Assembly (NCBI GenBank): GCA_964482135.1
Contig: CAYZWF010000015.1
Location: forward strand, 1 to 44,704
DNA length: 44,704 nt
Direction of reading: 5' to 3'
Origin: UBA11136 sp964482135
GTDB lineage: Bacteria > Pseudomonadota > Alphaproteobacteria > UBA11136
The notes beneath the pieces were generated by a model. The model searched no databases. It was not told the origin of the DNA and saw only the letters and a program-made list of their open reading frames with translations. A program made the position numbers and the translations under genes. Position 1 is the stretch's first letter. Each line of letters begins with the position of its first letter. Shown here piece after piece: positions 16,976-25,167 of the stretch.

Positions 16976-17770
16976 ATGCACGAACTTCTGCACCCCATAA
17001 GGTTCCTCAAGACCGTGGGCCGCGTTTTCTTTGCCTTTCTCGGCGCCACGGGAAAACTGGCTATCTTTACCTTCACCTCGCTGATGCATGCCCTGACGCC
17101 GCCTTATTATCCCCGGCTCATCGGGCAGCAAATGATCAGTGTTGGTTATTTTTCACTTCCCGTGGTGGGGCTGACGGCGGTTTTTACAGGTATGGTGCTG
17201 GCGCTGCAAAGCTACACGGGGTTTTCCCGCTTTTCCGCGGAAAGCGCCATTCCCAACGTAGTGGTGCTGTCCATTACCCGTGAACTGGGGCCGGTGCTGG
17301 CGGGGCTGATGGTGGCGGGCCGCGTGGGGGCGGCCATGGCGGCGGAAATCGGCACCATGCGCGTTACCGAACAGATCGACGCCCTGGTGACGCTGTCCAC
17401 CAATCCTCAGAAATATCTGGTGGCGCCACGGATTATCGCCGGACTGGCCATGCTTCCACTGCTGGTGCTGGTGGGGGATATCATCGGTGTCTTCGGGGGT
17501 TATCTCGTAAGTGTCTATAAACTGGGGTTCAATCCTTCCACCTATCTCATCAATACCTGGGATTTTTTCCAGGTGGATGACCTTATTTCCGGCCTGGTCA
17601 AGGCCAGCGTGTTCGGTTTTATCGTCACCCTGCTGGGCTGTTACAATGGCTTTTATTCCAGGGGCGGCGCTCAGGGTGTGGGCGCGGCGACGACCATGGC
17701 CGTGGTTTCCGCCTCGATCCTGATCCTCTGTTCCGATTATTTCCTCACCGAACTACTGTTTACAAAATGA
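16976..17770 (+). CDS. mlaE: MlaE family ABC transporter permease
   Basis: Inner-membrane permease of the Mla-type system for phospholipid transport between the outer and inner membrane. The ATG at 16976 follows the alr stop by four bases; an upstream in-frame start would overlap alr and is less likely. The 264 residues have about five hydrophobic segments. The MlaE signatures VLSITRELGPVLAGLMVAGRVGA, EIGTMRVTEQIDAL and GVGAATTMAVV are visible. The stop overlaps mlaF by 4 bases. No mlaD or mlaC gene follows in this window, so the substrate-handling partners lie elsewhere or are absent. Confidence 0.92.
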   Translation: MHELLHPIRFLKTVGRVFFAFLGATGKLAIFTFTSLMHALTPPYYPRLIGQQMISVGYFSLPVVGLTAVFTGMVLALQSYTGFSRFSAESAIPNVVVLSITRELGPVLAGLMVAGRVGAAMAAEIGTMRVTEQIDALVTLSTNPQKYLVAPRIIAGLAMLPLLVLVGDIIGVFGGYLVSVYKLGFNPSTYLINTWDFFQVDDLISGLVKASVFGFIVTLLGCYNGFYSRGGAQGVGAATTMAVVSASILILCSDYFLTELLFTK

Positions 17771-18543
17771 CCACAGCAACGCCGAAAATAGAGGTTCGGG
17801 ACCTCCATAAGGCCTTCGGACCCAAACAGGTCCTGACCGGGCTTAACCTCGACGTGGGCGTGGGCGAATCAGTGGTGGTGATTGGCGGTTCGGGCACCGG
17901 CAAATCGGTTCTCATCAAGTGCATCATGGGCCTGTTGAAGCCCGATTCCGGCAGCATCCGCATCGACGGCGTGGAAACCGTCGGCATGAGAGGCAAGGAC
18001 CGGGAAGAAGTATTGAAGAAATTCGGCATGCTGTTCCAGGGTGCGGCTCTGTTCGACAGCATCAACGTATGGCAGAACGTGGCGTTTGCGCTGGTCCAGA
18101 GCCAAGGCATGAACCGCGAGGAAGCCAAAAAAATCGCCCTGGAAAAAATGGCCCAGGTGGGGCTGGGTCCGGAAGTGGGGGAACTCTCCCCGGCGGAGCT
18201 TTCAGGCGGCATGCAAAAGCGGGTTGGCCTTGCCCGCGCCATCGCCACCCAGCCACAAATCATCTTTTTCGATGAACCCACAACGGGCCTCGACCCCATC
18301 ATGGGCGACGTCATCAACGACCTTATCGTCGAATCTGTGCGCGGCCTTGGCGCCACCGCCTTGTCCATTACCCATGACATGGCCAGCGCGCGCAAGATTG
18401 CCGACCGTATTGCCATGATTTACGAAGGCAAAATCATATGGGCCGGACCGGTCAGGGAAATCGATAGTTCCGGAAGTGACCATGTGGACCAGTTCATCAA
18501 CGGGCGGGCCGAAGGTCCCATTAAAATGGCGGTGCGCGGCTGA
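17767..18543 (+). CDS. mlaF: MlaF-type ABC transporter ATP-binding protein
   Basis: ATPase subunit driving the MlaE permease. Walker A GGSGTGKS is at residues 40-47, the signature is LSGGMQKRVGLARA, Walker B is IIFFDEPTTGLDP, and the switch histidine is in SITHDMASARK. The C-terminal stretch DHVDQFINGRAEGPI is typical of MlaF proteins and not of generic ABC ATPases. It overlaps mlaE by 4 bases and is followed by radA. Confidence 0.93.
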   Translation: MTTATPKIEVRDLHKAFGPKQVLTGLNLDVGVGESVVVIGGSGTGKSVLIKCIMGLLKPDSGSIRIDGVETVGMRGKDREEVLKKFGMLFQGAALFDSINVWQNVAFALVQSQGMNREEAKKIALEKMAQVGLGPEVGELSPAELSGGMQKRVGLARAIATQPQIIFFDEPTTGLDPIMGDVINDLIVESVRGLGATALSITHDMASARKIADRIAMIYEGKIIWAGPVREIDSSGSDHVDQFINGRAEGPIKMAVRG

Positions 18544-18600
18544 TTGCGCCGAGTGTGCCGCACAAGCAATCCGGAGGCCCCGAAAGGATTGGGAAAATTG

Positions 18601-20064
18601 GTGAAAGCCACGGCACATTACGTCTGTCAGGAGTGTGCAGCGGACTACCTCCAGTGGAGCGGCCGCTGTGAGGCCTGTGGCGCGTGGAACAGCATTTCCG
18701 AAGAGGCCCCCCGCGACAGCGTTCCCCTTGGCACAAGCGCACGTAGCGTAGGAAAGGCCCGCAAACGGAACAAGGGCGGTGTGGAATTCTTGAATCTGGA
18801 CGGTCCCACCGCCGATCTGCCCCGGCGGGTGACGGGAATTGCCGAATTGGACCGGGTCTGCGGCGGCGGTCTGGTTCCCGGATCGGCCCTGTTGGTGGGT
18901 GGCGACCCCGGAATCGGTAAGTCGACTCTGCTGCTTCAGGCCCTCTGCGCGCTGGGGAACCGGGCGGTTTGTGTCTACATCTCGGGCGAGGAATCCACCG
19001 AACAGGTAAAAATGCGCGCCAACAGGCTGGGCCTTGCGGATGCGCCCGTCCGTCTTGCCGCGGCCACCAATGTCCACGCCATACTCGACAGCCTGGAGGC
19101 CGACCGTGAAGCCGGCGGCGCCGAGGTGCTGGTGATCGATTCCATCCAGACCATGTATGTGGACGCCTTCGACGCCGCCCCCGGCACGGTGACCCAGGTG
19201 CGGGCCTGTGCCGGCGAACTGGTGCGTTTCGCCAAACGGCACGGCATTACCGTTTTTCTGGTGGGCCACGTGACCAAGGAAGGCCAGATCGCAGGTCCCC
19301 GCGTGGTCGAGCATATGGTGGATACCGTCCTTTATTTCGAAGGCGAGCGCGGCCATCAGTTCCGTATCCTGCGCGCGGTGAAGAACCGCTATGGTCCCAC
19401 CGATGAAATCGGTGTTTTCGAGATGAGCGACGCCGGCCTGCGCGAGGTGGTCAATCCCTCATCCCTGTTCCTGGCCGAGCGCCCCGATGATGTGCAGGGG
19501 GCAGTGGTTTTTGCCGGAATCGAGGGGACACGGCCGCTGTTGGTGGAAATTCAGGCGCTGGTGGCGCCGTCGGTCCTGGGATCGCCGAGGCGCGCCGTGG
19601 TTGGCTGGGATAGCGGCCGGCTCGCCATGACGCTTGCCGTCCTCGAAGCCCGCTGCGGACTTGCGCTGGGCGGCCAGGATGTCTATCTCAATGTGGCCGG
19701 AGGACTTCGCATCAACGAACCGGCGGCCGATCTTGCCGTGGCGGCGGCCATTGTGTCGTCGCTCACCGGCGAGCCACTGCCCCACAATACCGTGGTCTTC
19801 GGCGAAGTAGGGCTTTCCGGCGAAGTGCGCGGCGTGGGACAACGCCAGACCCGGCTCAAGGAAGCCGCAAAACTAGGCTTTACCCGGGCCCTGGTGCCAC
19901 AGCAAACCGCGCAAGCGGAGAAACGCCGTAAATCATCCATGGAAATTCTCGAGATCGGACATTTGCAGGATCTGCTCGCCCATTTTGCCACCGCCGCCCA
20001 TGTAACGGCGGAAAGAACTTCCCAGAAAAAACCCCTGGCGCTCAAACGCGGAAAAAAGCACTGA
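18601..20064 (+). CDS. radA: DNA repair protein RadA
   Basis: RecA-like ATPase that processes recombination intermediates and drives branch migration. From the GTG start at 18601 a four-cysteine zinc finger lies at Cys9, Cys12, Cys23 and Cys26. Walker A GDPGIGKST is near residues 101-109, the RadA-specific motif is KNRYG at 261-265 (usually KNRFG), and a Lon-protease-like domain occupies the C-terminal third. The frame is open back to 18544, but the extra residues lack family character; TTG at 18598 and 18589 are other options. It stands between mlaF and cvpA. Confidence 0.93.
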   Translation: MKATAHYVCQECAADYLQWSGRCEACGAWNSISEEAPRDSVPLGTSARSVGKARKRNKGGVEFLNLDGPTADLPRRVTGIAELDRVCGGGLVPGSALLVGGDPGIGKSTLLLQALCALGNRAVCVYISGEESTEQVKMRANRLGLADAPVRLAAATNVHAILDSLEADREAGGAEVLVIDSIQTMYVDAFDAAPGTVTQVRACAGELVRFAKRHGITVFLVGHVTKEGQIAGPRVVEHMVDTVLYFEGERGHQFRILRAVKNRYGPTDEIGVFEMSDAGLREVVNPSSLFLAERPDDVQGAVVFAGIEGTRPLLVEIQALVAPSVLGSPRRAVVGWDSGRLAMTLAVLEARCGLALGGQDVYLNVAGGLRINEPAADLAVAAAIVSSLTGEPLPHNTVVFGEVGLSGEVRGVGQRQTRLKEAAKLGFTRALVPQQTAQAEKRRKSSMEILEIGHLQDLLAHFATAAHVTAERTSQKKPLALKRGKKH

Positions 20065-20067
20065 GTC

Positions 20068-20775
20068 ATGGAAGACCTTCCAGCCAACGCCGCCGATCTT
20101 ATTGTCATTGCAGTATTGCTGGTATCGGCCCTGCTGGCCTTTTCCCGTGGCTTCGTGCGCGAACTTCTTTCGGTTGCCGGCTGGGTGGGCGCTATTTTCG
20201 CCACACTCTACGGCTTCTCCTACGCCAAGCCTTATGCCCGCCAGTGGATTTCCATTGACATCCTGGCCGATGCCGCCGCCGGCGCGGCCATCTTCATCGC
20301 CACGCTGATCGTGCTTACTCTCATCAGCAATGTGTTAACCGGCCAGGTCCGCGACAGCGCGCTGGGCGCCGTGGACCGATCCCTGGGCTTTCTGTTTGGC
20401 CTGTTCCGCGGCGTCATCATTGTCTGCCTTGCCTATCTTCTGGTGGCGTGGATTCTGCCAAAGGACGAACAGCCCGAATGGCTGCGCTCGGCGCGCACCA
20501 TCCCCCTGGTGGAGGAAGGCGCCGATATTCTGTTGCAATTGATCCCCGAAAACGCCATGGAAAGGGGCAGCGAAACCATGGACCGGGCCACGGAAAAAAC
20601 CAGCGAGGCGATCCGTGAACAGATCGATGAAGCCATCCAGATGGAAAACCAGCATATGCTGGAATCCCTTACCAGCCCCCGCCCCCAAGGGGATATAAAA
20701 GGCACGGACGAAGGCTACAGCAATACCCAGCGCCAGGATATGGACCGCCTGTTCGAAACCAAAGACAACCCTTGA
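20068..20775 (+). CDS. cvpA: CvpA family protein
   Basis: Inner-membrane protein related to Escherichia coli CvpA (colicin V production), usually placed before purF, as here. The N-terminal half has four hydrophobic segments with the family block FSRGFVRELLSVAGWVGA and LDRSLGFLFG-like VDRSLGFLFGLFRG. The C-terminal 80 residues are hydrophilic and rich in charged helix formers (MERGSETMDRATEKTSEAIR). The precise function is not established. Its stop overlaps a possible TTG start of purF, but the likelier purF starts lie just downstream. Confidence 0.9.
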   Translation: MEDLPANAADLIVIAVLLVSALLAFSRGFVRELLSVAGWVGAIFATLYGFSYAKPYARQWISIDILADAAAGAAIFIATLIVLTLISNVLTGQVRDSALGAVDRSLGFLFGLFRGVIIVCLAYLLVAWILPKDEQPEWLRSARTIPLVEEGADILLQLIPENAMERGSETMDRATEKTSEAIREQIDEAIQMENQHMLESLTSPRPQGDIKGTDEGYSNTQRQDMDRLFETKDNP

Positions 20776-20792
20776 AAGCCAACAGCCACCCC

Positions 20793-22295
20793 ATGATGAA
20801 ACGCCGCCCCATACGCCTTCCCGGATCCGGAACCATGGGTTTTCCGCCTGCCCATCCCTTCGACGACGACAAGCTGAAGGAGGAATGCGGTGTCTTCGGC
20901 GTATTCGGCCATGCCGACGCCGCCGCGCTGACGGCGCTGGGCTTGCACGCGCTTCAGCACCGCGGCCAGGAAGCCGCCGGAATCGTCACCTATGACGGCA
21001 ACCAGTTTCACGCCCACCGTAATATGGGCCATGTGGGTGACAATTTCGGCTCCGAGGAAATCATCCAGCGCCTGCCCGGCACCGGCGCCATCGGCCATGT
21101 GCGCTATTCCACCTCGGGTGAAACCGTGCTGCGCAATATCCAGCCTCTGTTTTCGGAGTTTTCCTTTGGCGGGCTTGCCATCGGCCATAACGGCAACCTC
21201 ACCAATGCCCGCAGTCTTCGCCAAAAGCTGGTGCGCCGTGGCTGTCTGTTCCAGTCCACCACCGATACCGAGGTCATCAACCACCTGATCGCCACCAGCC
21301 GGGCGCCCAATGTCATTGACCGCATTACCGACGCCCTGCTTCAGGTGGAGGGAGCCTATTCCCTGGTGGCCATAACCGCCGACGCCCTGATCGGCAGCCG
21401 CGACCCCCATGGGGTGCGGCCTTTGGTTCTGGGGGAGCTTGACGGCGCCCATGTTCTGGCTTCCGAGACCTGCGCCCTGGATATCATCGGTGCCGAATTC
21501 GTGCGCGACGTGGAACGGGGCGAGGTGGTCGTCATCGACGAGGGCGGCGTGCGCTCCTATCATCCCTTTAATCACACGCCATCGCGTTTCTGCATTTTCG
21601 AGTATGTTTATTTCTCCCGGCCCGACAGCGTCGTGGAGGGAAGCAGCGTCTATGACGCGCGCAAGAATATCGGCGCCGAGCTGTCCCGGGAAAGTCCGGT
21701 TGAAGCCGATCTGATCGTCCCGGTTCCCGATTCCGGCGTCCCCGCGGCCATTGGTTTCGCCGCCGAATCCGGCACCCCTTTCGATCTCGGCATTATTCGC
21801 AACCACTATGTGGGGCGCACCTTCATCGAACCGGGAGACAGCATCCGCCACCTCGGCGTCAAGCTGAAACACAACGCCAACCGCGCCAATATCGAAGGTA
21901 AACGCGTGGTGTTGGTGGATGACAGCATCGTGCGCGGCACCACCTCGAAGAAGATCGTGGAAATGGTGCGTAATGTCGGGGCCAAGGAGGTGCATATGCG
22001 CATCGCCAGCCCGCCCACGGCCCATCCCTGTTTCTACGGCATCGACACGCCGGAGCGCGACAAGCTCCTGGCCGCCAATATGAGCGTAGAGGAAATGGCC
22101 GAATTCATCTGCATCGACAGCCTCGCTTTCCTTTCAATCGACGGGCTCTACCGCGCCATGGGCGAAAAGGGACGTGACGGCGACTCTCCCCAGTATTGCG
22201 ACGCCTGTTTTACCGACGATTACCCCATCGCCCCCAGCGACCACAACGGCGGCGAGACCGATCAACAGCTTTCGCTGCTCTCGGAGCTGGCGTAG
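20793..22295 (+). CDS. purF: Amidophosphoribosyltransferase PurF
   Basis: First committed step of purine synthesis: transfers glutamine amide nitrogen to PRPP. The N-terminal nucleophile hydrolase domain has the cysteine of KEECGVFGVFG, which becomes residue 1 after propeptide removal, and LQHRGQEAAGI. The PRTase motif VVLVDDSIVRGTTSKKI binds PRPP. The C-terminal EMAEFICIDSLAFLS and YCDACF blocks are canonical. Start is uncertain: ATG 20793, ATG 20835 (shorter, more usual propeptide) or TTG 20772. It follows cvpA, as in many proteobacteria. Confidence 0.95.
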   Translation: MMKRRPIRLPGSGTMGFPPAHPFDDDKLKEECGVFGVFGHADAAALTALGLHALQHRGQEAAGIVTYDGNQFHAHRNMGHVGDNFGSEEIIQRLPGTGAIGHVRYSTSGETVLRNIQPLFSEFSFGGLAIGHNGNLTNARSLRQKLVRRGCLFQSTTDTEVINHLIATSRAPNVIDRITDALLQVEGAYSLVAITADALIGSRDPHGVRPLVLGELDGAHVLASETCALDIIGAEFVRDVERGEVVVIDEGGVRSYHPFNHTPSRFCIFEYVYFSRPDSVVEGSSVYDARKNIGAELSRESPVEADLIVPVPDSGVPAAIGFAAESGTPFDLGIIRNHYVGRTFIEPGDSIRHLGVKLKHNANRANIEGKRVVLVDDSIVRGTTSKKIVEMVRNVGAKEVHMRIASPPTAHPCFYGIDTPERDKLLAANMSVEEMAEFICIDSLAFLSIDGLYRAMGEKGRDGDSPQYCDACFTDDYPIAPSDHNGGETDQQLSLLSELA

Positions 22296-22317
22296 CCTCC
22301 GCGCCGCCCCGATCCTC

Positions 22318-23025
22318 ATGTCCCCGAAACAGCTCGACGGCCGCATCGCTCTCATCACCGGGGCCTCGCGCGGTATCGGCGCGGCGGTGGCCCGCCTCTA
22401 TGCCGCCCAGGGCGCGCATGTGGTCCTCACCGCGCGCACCACCGGCGGGCTTGAGGAAACCGATGACGCCGTCCGAAGCGCGGGCGGGGCCGCCACATTG
22501 GTGCCTTTGGACTTACGCGAGTTCGACCAGATCAACCGCATGGGAGCGGCCATCGCCGAGCGTTTCGGCCGCCTCGATATCCTCGTGGGCAATGCCGCGG
22601 TTCTGGGCGTTCTCGGGCCTGCCGGACATATGACGCCGGAGGTCTGGCAGGAGGTGATGGACGTGAACGTCACCGCCAACTGGCGCTTGATCCGCAGCTT
22701 CGATCCCCTGCTCCGGGAATCCGACGCCGGGCGCGCCATCTTTGTGACTTCCGGCGTTACCGGCGGCGTCTTTCCCTATTGGAGCGCCTATGCCGCCAGC
22801 AAGGCGGCGCTGGAAACCCTGGTTCGCACTTATGCCGGGGAGGTGGAAAAAACCAAGATCAAAGCCAATCTACTCGATCCCGGCATCGTCGCCACGGCCA
22901 TGCGGGCCACCGCCTTTCCCGGCGAAGACCCCGCCACATTGGCTCAGCCCGAGGACGTGGCCCCGGCCTTCCTCGATCTCGCCCTACCCTCCTGCCGTAA
23001 ACAGGGCGAGGTTGTTCGCGCTTAG
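22318..23025 (+). CDS. SDR family NAD(P)-dependent oxidoreductase
   Basis: Short-chain dehydrogenase of 235 residues downstream of purF. TGASRGIG is at residues 14-21, the triad is Ser145, Tyr158 and Lys162 (YAASK), and the usual NNAG motif reads GNAA. The short form resembles YciK-like SDRs often found behind purF in alphaproteobacteria; the substrate is not known. The ATG at 22318 is chosen because it immediately precedes the Rossmann fold, while the open frame upstream overlaps purF and lacks SDR character. Confidence 0.87.
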   Translation: MSPKQLDGRIALITGASRGIGAAVARLYAAQGAHVVLTARTTGGLEETDDAVRSAGGAATLVPLDLREFDQINRMGAAIAERFGRLDILVGNAAVLGVLGPAGHMTPEVWQEVMDVNVTANWRLIRSFDPLLRESDAGRAIFVTSGVTGGVFPYWSAYAASKAALETLVRTYAGEVEKTKIKANLLDPGIVATAMRATAFPGEDPATLAQPEDVAPAFLDLALPSCRKQGEVVRA

Positions 23026-23044
23026 TAGGGCGCGCACTGCCCCC

Positions 23045-23087
23045 ATAAAAAATCACCCGGAGCCGCCTTTCGGCAACTCCGGGTGAT
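23045..23087 (-). terminator. Intrinsic terminator of the minus-strand tail-fibre-like gene
   Basis: A perfect 11-pair stem (ATCACCCGGAG at 23052-23062, CTCCGGGTGAT at 23077-23087) with a 14-base loop that can pair further (CCG with CGG). On the minus strand it is followed by six T residues. On the plus strand no T-tract follows, so it does not obviously end the purF-SDR transcript. Confidence 0.85.
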
Positions 23088-23118
23088 GAAGTCTGGTTAG
23101 AAATTTAGAGCGTTGTCT

Positions 23119-23712
23119 CTATGACCATTGCAGGGCCAGGCCGTGGATGCGCTGCTCCTTGGTGTTCAGCGTCTCCACCTTCCACTTCATGGAAGTGCCC
23201 GAGGGCTGGCCGGAGATATCGGCGTCGCCGGTGAGGATACGCTTGCCGGTCTCGTAGTCGCCCTGGTCGGCCAGCGTGGCCTGGGTCCAGGTGGTGCCGC
23301 CATCACGGCTGGCATAGGCCTTAAGGTCCGTGTTCAGCGTCACCGCGTCCACATCTTCCTCGAAGAGGATGATATGGGCATCGTCGGGCTGCGCCTCGGC
23401 AGTCTCAGCATTGGAGACCAGTGTCATGTTGACGGTGGCGGGGGTCTCCCAAAGCTCAATTTCCTCTATATATTGGTCGTGGCTCTCCGTATCGATGATG
23501 GCGACCCAATGGTAACGGTAGGCCGTGGTTGTTGTGATTCCGCTCGTAATATCGTGTGGGGTAGGACCGACAAAATCGGTGATTACGCCCGATGCGTAGA
23601 GCTGTGTCCCATCGGTTGGGCCTGTGGGGGCAGTATTGGAGCCATAAAGCCGAAGATCAAAATCGTTACCTGTGGCCTTAATAATACCCAAGTCATTGGA
23701 GGGCCAGACCAT
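23119..23712 (-). pseudogene. C-terminal half of a phage tail-fibre-like protein, separated by an in-frame TAG
   Basis: 197 codons in exactly the same frame as the open frame at 23767-24738, from which it is separated by one TAG and 18 further sense codons (beginning SYSGKDWGSGVSHTV). No ribosome binding site is close to the ATG at 23712, so it is best read as the downstream half of one protein. It looks like a discoidin-like beta domain (FMVWPSNDLG..., AYRYHWVAI, YIEEIELWE) followed by a block typical of tail-fibre-like proteins (LKAYASRDGGTTWTQATL, TSMKWKVETLNTKEQRIHG). Whether it is translated depends on readthrough. Confidence 0.7.
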
Positions 23713-23766
23713 AAATTTTGTTACTGTGTGGGATACTCCTGATCCCCAGTCTTTTCCCGAATAACT

Positions 23767-24738
23767 CTATGTTGTGGTGGCCAAATAGGCGCCGGTTCCC
23801 GCCCCATCATTTTTCGTTCCATTCCAATGCGTAGATAACGCGGAGCCGGAAGTCATGTCACCGATTTCAGTGCCGTCCCCTTGAGCGATTAAAGTTTTGG
23901 AACCTCTGTTACCGTAATAATCACTTGTGGAATCATAGGCCTCGTTGGTTGAGGTGCCAGTATCAACGCCGGTCTCGTCCACAAATCCATCGACGGCGCC
24001 ATCCACCATTTTCTGCACCGAAAGCGCGCCGTTTTTGCCGATGCGGAAGGTATTGAGGATCATGTTGTCGCCGGCTTCCTGTCCCAGGCCTCCGGCAGAG
24101 GCAGCCCATGCGGGATTGGCCGCGGCTCCATTGGTCTTGAGGAACTGCCCGGAGGTTCCGGCCGCCAGCCGCACCCAATCGGTGCCGTTGTAATACATGA
24201 TGTCTCCCTGGGCATCCGAACCCAGAGCGATTTTGGTGCCGTCAACGGCATTGCCGGCAATCTTCGCGGTTGTAACCGCGCCATCCACCAGCTTCGCCGT
24301 GGTTATCGAATTATCTTCGACCGTAACGCTGCCCTCGAAGCGGCCCACTTCGGTCCAATTGGCGCCGCGGCGACTGACAATCAAAACCTTCTCGTCATCA
24401 TCCAGGGAAAAATCCTCACCGCCTGAAAGAGAAATCTGACCGGCTCCGCCGGCGTTGTGCTTCACCACCACCGTGCGCGCGGCATCGGCGGCGGAAAGAA
24501 TGAGCAGCGAGCCAGCGGGCAGATTGGTGGTGAGGATATTGGTGAGATCGTCGCTGGCGGCGTCAGACTCGGTATCGATGGTATGGATACCCGTTGTTGG
24601 CGTCACATTACCGGAAGAAATGGTGAGTTCAGAAATATCGTTTCCGCCGGGAAGCTGCTTAACGGCGTTCAAAAGATCCTCAAATGGACTCGAGTCATTG
24701 GCGCTACTGATCGCGCTGGTTGAGGGAAAATTGGTCAT
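23767..24738 (-). CDS. Phage tail-fibre-like protein, N-terminal part ending at TAG
   Basis: 323 residues, Thr/Ser/Gly/Asp-rich and beta-helical in style. The segment SVTVEDNSITTAKLVDGAVTT contains the repeated ITTAKL/GAVTTAKI pattern common in phage tail fibres. GDIMYYNGTDWVRL with QFLKTNGAAANPAW is another classic tail-fibre block, and SQPG-like NMILNTFRIGKNGAL follows. An AAGGAAACAG ribosome binding site precedes the ATG. No integrase, terminase or capsid gene is nearby, so it is an isolated morphogenesis-type gene or phage remnant. It ends at TAG 23769-23767, after which the frame stays open for 215 more codons. Confidence 0.7.
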   Translation of the reverse strand: MTNFPSTSAISSANDSSPFEDLLNAVKQLPGGNDISELTISSGNVTPTTGIHTIDTESDAASDDLTNILTTNLPAGSLLILSAADAARTVVVKHNAGGAGQISLSGGEDFSLDDDEKVLIVSRRGANWTEVGRFEGSVTVEDNSITTAKLVDGAVTTAKIAGNAVDGTKIALGSDAQGDIMYYNGTDWVRLAAGTSGQFLKTNGAAANPAWAASAGGLGQEAGDNMILNTFRIGKNGALSVQKMVDGAVDGFVDETGVDTGTSTNEAYDSTSDYYGNRGSKTLIAQGDGTEIGDMTSGSALSTHWNGTKNDGAGTGAYLATTT

Positions 24739-25167
24739 TGTTCTGTTTCCTTATGTCATCAGAGAGTTATACCCACCGTCCGGACGGCCCCCTACGGGCG
24801 CACGGACGGACAGGCAGCGGTGGCCTCGTGCCACCTCTCTCCCCCGGTCGTTCACATTTTCATGAGAACTATTAGGATATAAGTCCTACAGCAAACCACG
24901 ACTAATGTCAAGGAAAAAGGATTATATACTTATTTTTATGATTATAAGCCTTAATAGGAGGCCAAGACACGGGACACATCCTCCCCGGAGACCCCCGGCC
25001 ATTCAGAGGGCGGTGGCTTTGCCGCCGGGCTGATTACAGGGATCGCCCTGGCGGAAATCGCGGTGGCGGCGGCACTGGCATACTTTGTGCTTATACGAAC
25101 GGGGGGCGGGAATAATGTTCCTATGCTGCACGACTTAAGAGATTTAGGATGGAGTTGACAACTACCA
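24739..25167. other. 429-base gap between the tail-fibre-like gene and the radical SAM gene
   Basis: The gap has three parts. 24739-24840 is GC-rich and structured, with a perfect 12-base palindrome CCGTCCGGACGG at 24776-24787 and a GGTGGC/GCCACC hairpin at 24819-24835; it would be the leader of the minus-strand gene. 24850-24955 is strongly AT-rich and holds a consensus TTGACA on the minus strand at 24911-24906, but the hexamer 17 bases on is poor. 24956-25158 contains AGGAGG and a 67-codon frame without a start codon, described separately. No clear promoter for the radical SAM gene was identified. Confidence 0.5.
24958..25158 (+). other. Start-less open frame encoding a possible transmembrane peptide
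   Basis: After TAA-TAG the frame is open for 66 codons to TGA at 25156-25158, ending 10 bases before the radical SAM ATG. The reading contains GHSEGGGFAAG, then a hydrophobic stretch of about 24 residues (including GIALAEIAVAAALAYFVLI), then a polar tail. AGGAGG at 24956-24961 lies where a ribosome binding site would be, yet no ATG, GTG or TTG follows at a workable distance; an internal GTG would give about 31 residues. It may be a decayed small membrane-protein gene or chance. Confidence 0.25.

Noticed and set aside
20715..22025. 436-codon open frame antisense to purF
   Set aside because: Shadow of purF; the reading has no recognisable domain and no ribosome binding site of note.
23119..23712. 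Treating the C-terminal fibre segment as an independent gene
   Set aside because: Same frame as the upstream part, no ribosome binding site near its ATG, and the 18 codons before the ATG already read as part of the same domain.
24775..24840. Cobalamin riboswitch before the fibre-like gene
   Set aside because: A GC-rich hairpin region is present, but the conserved B12-box sequence and overall architecture are not.
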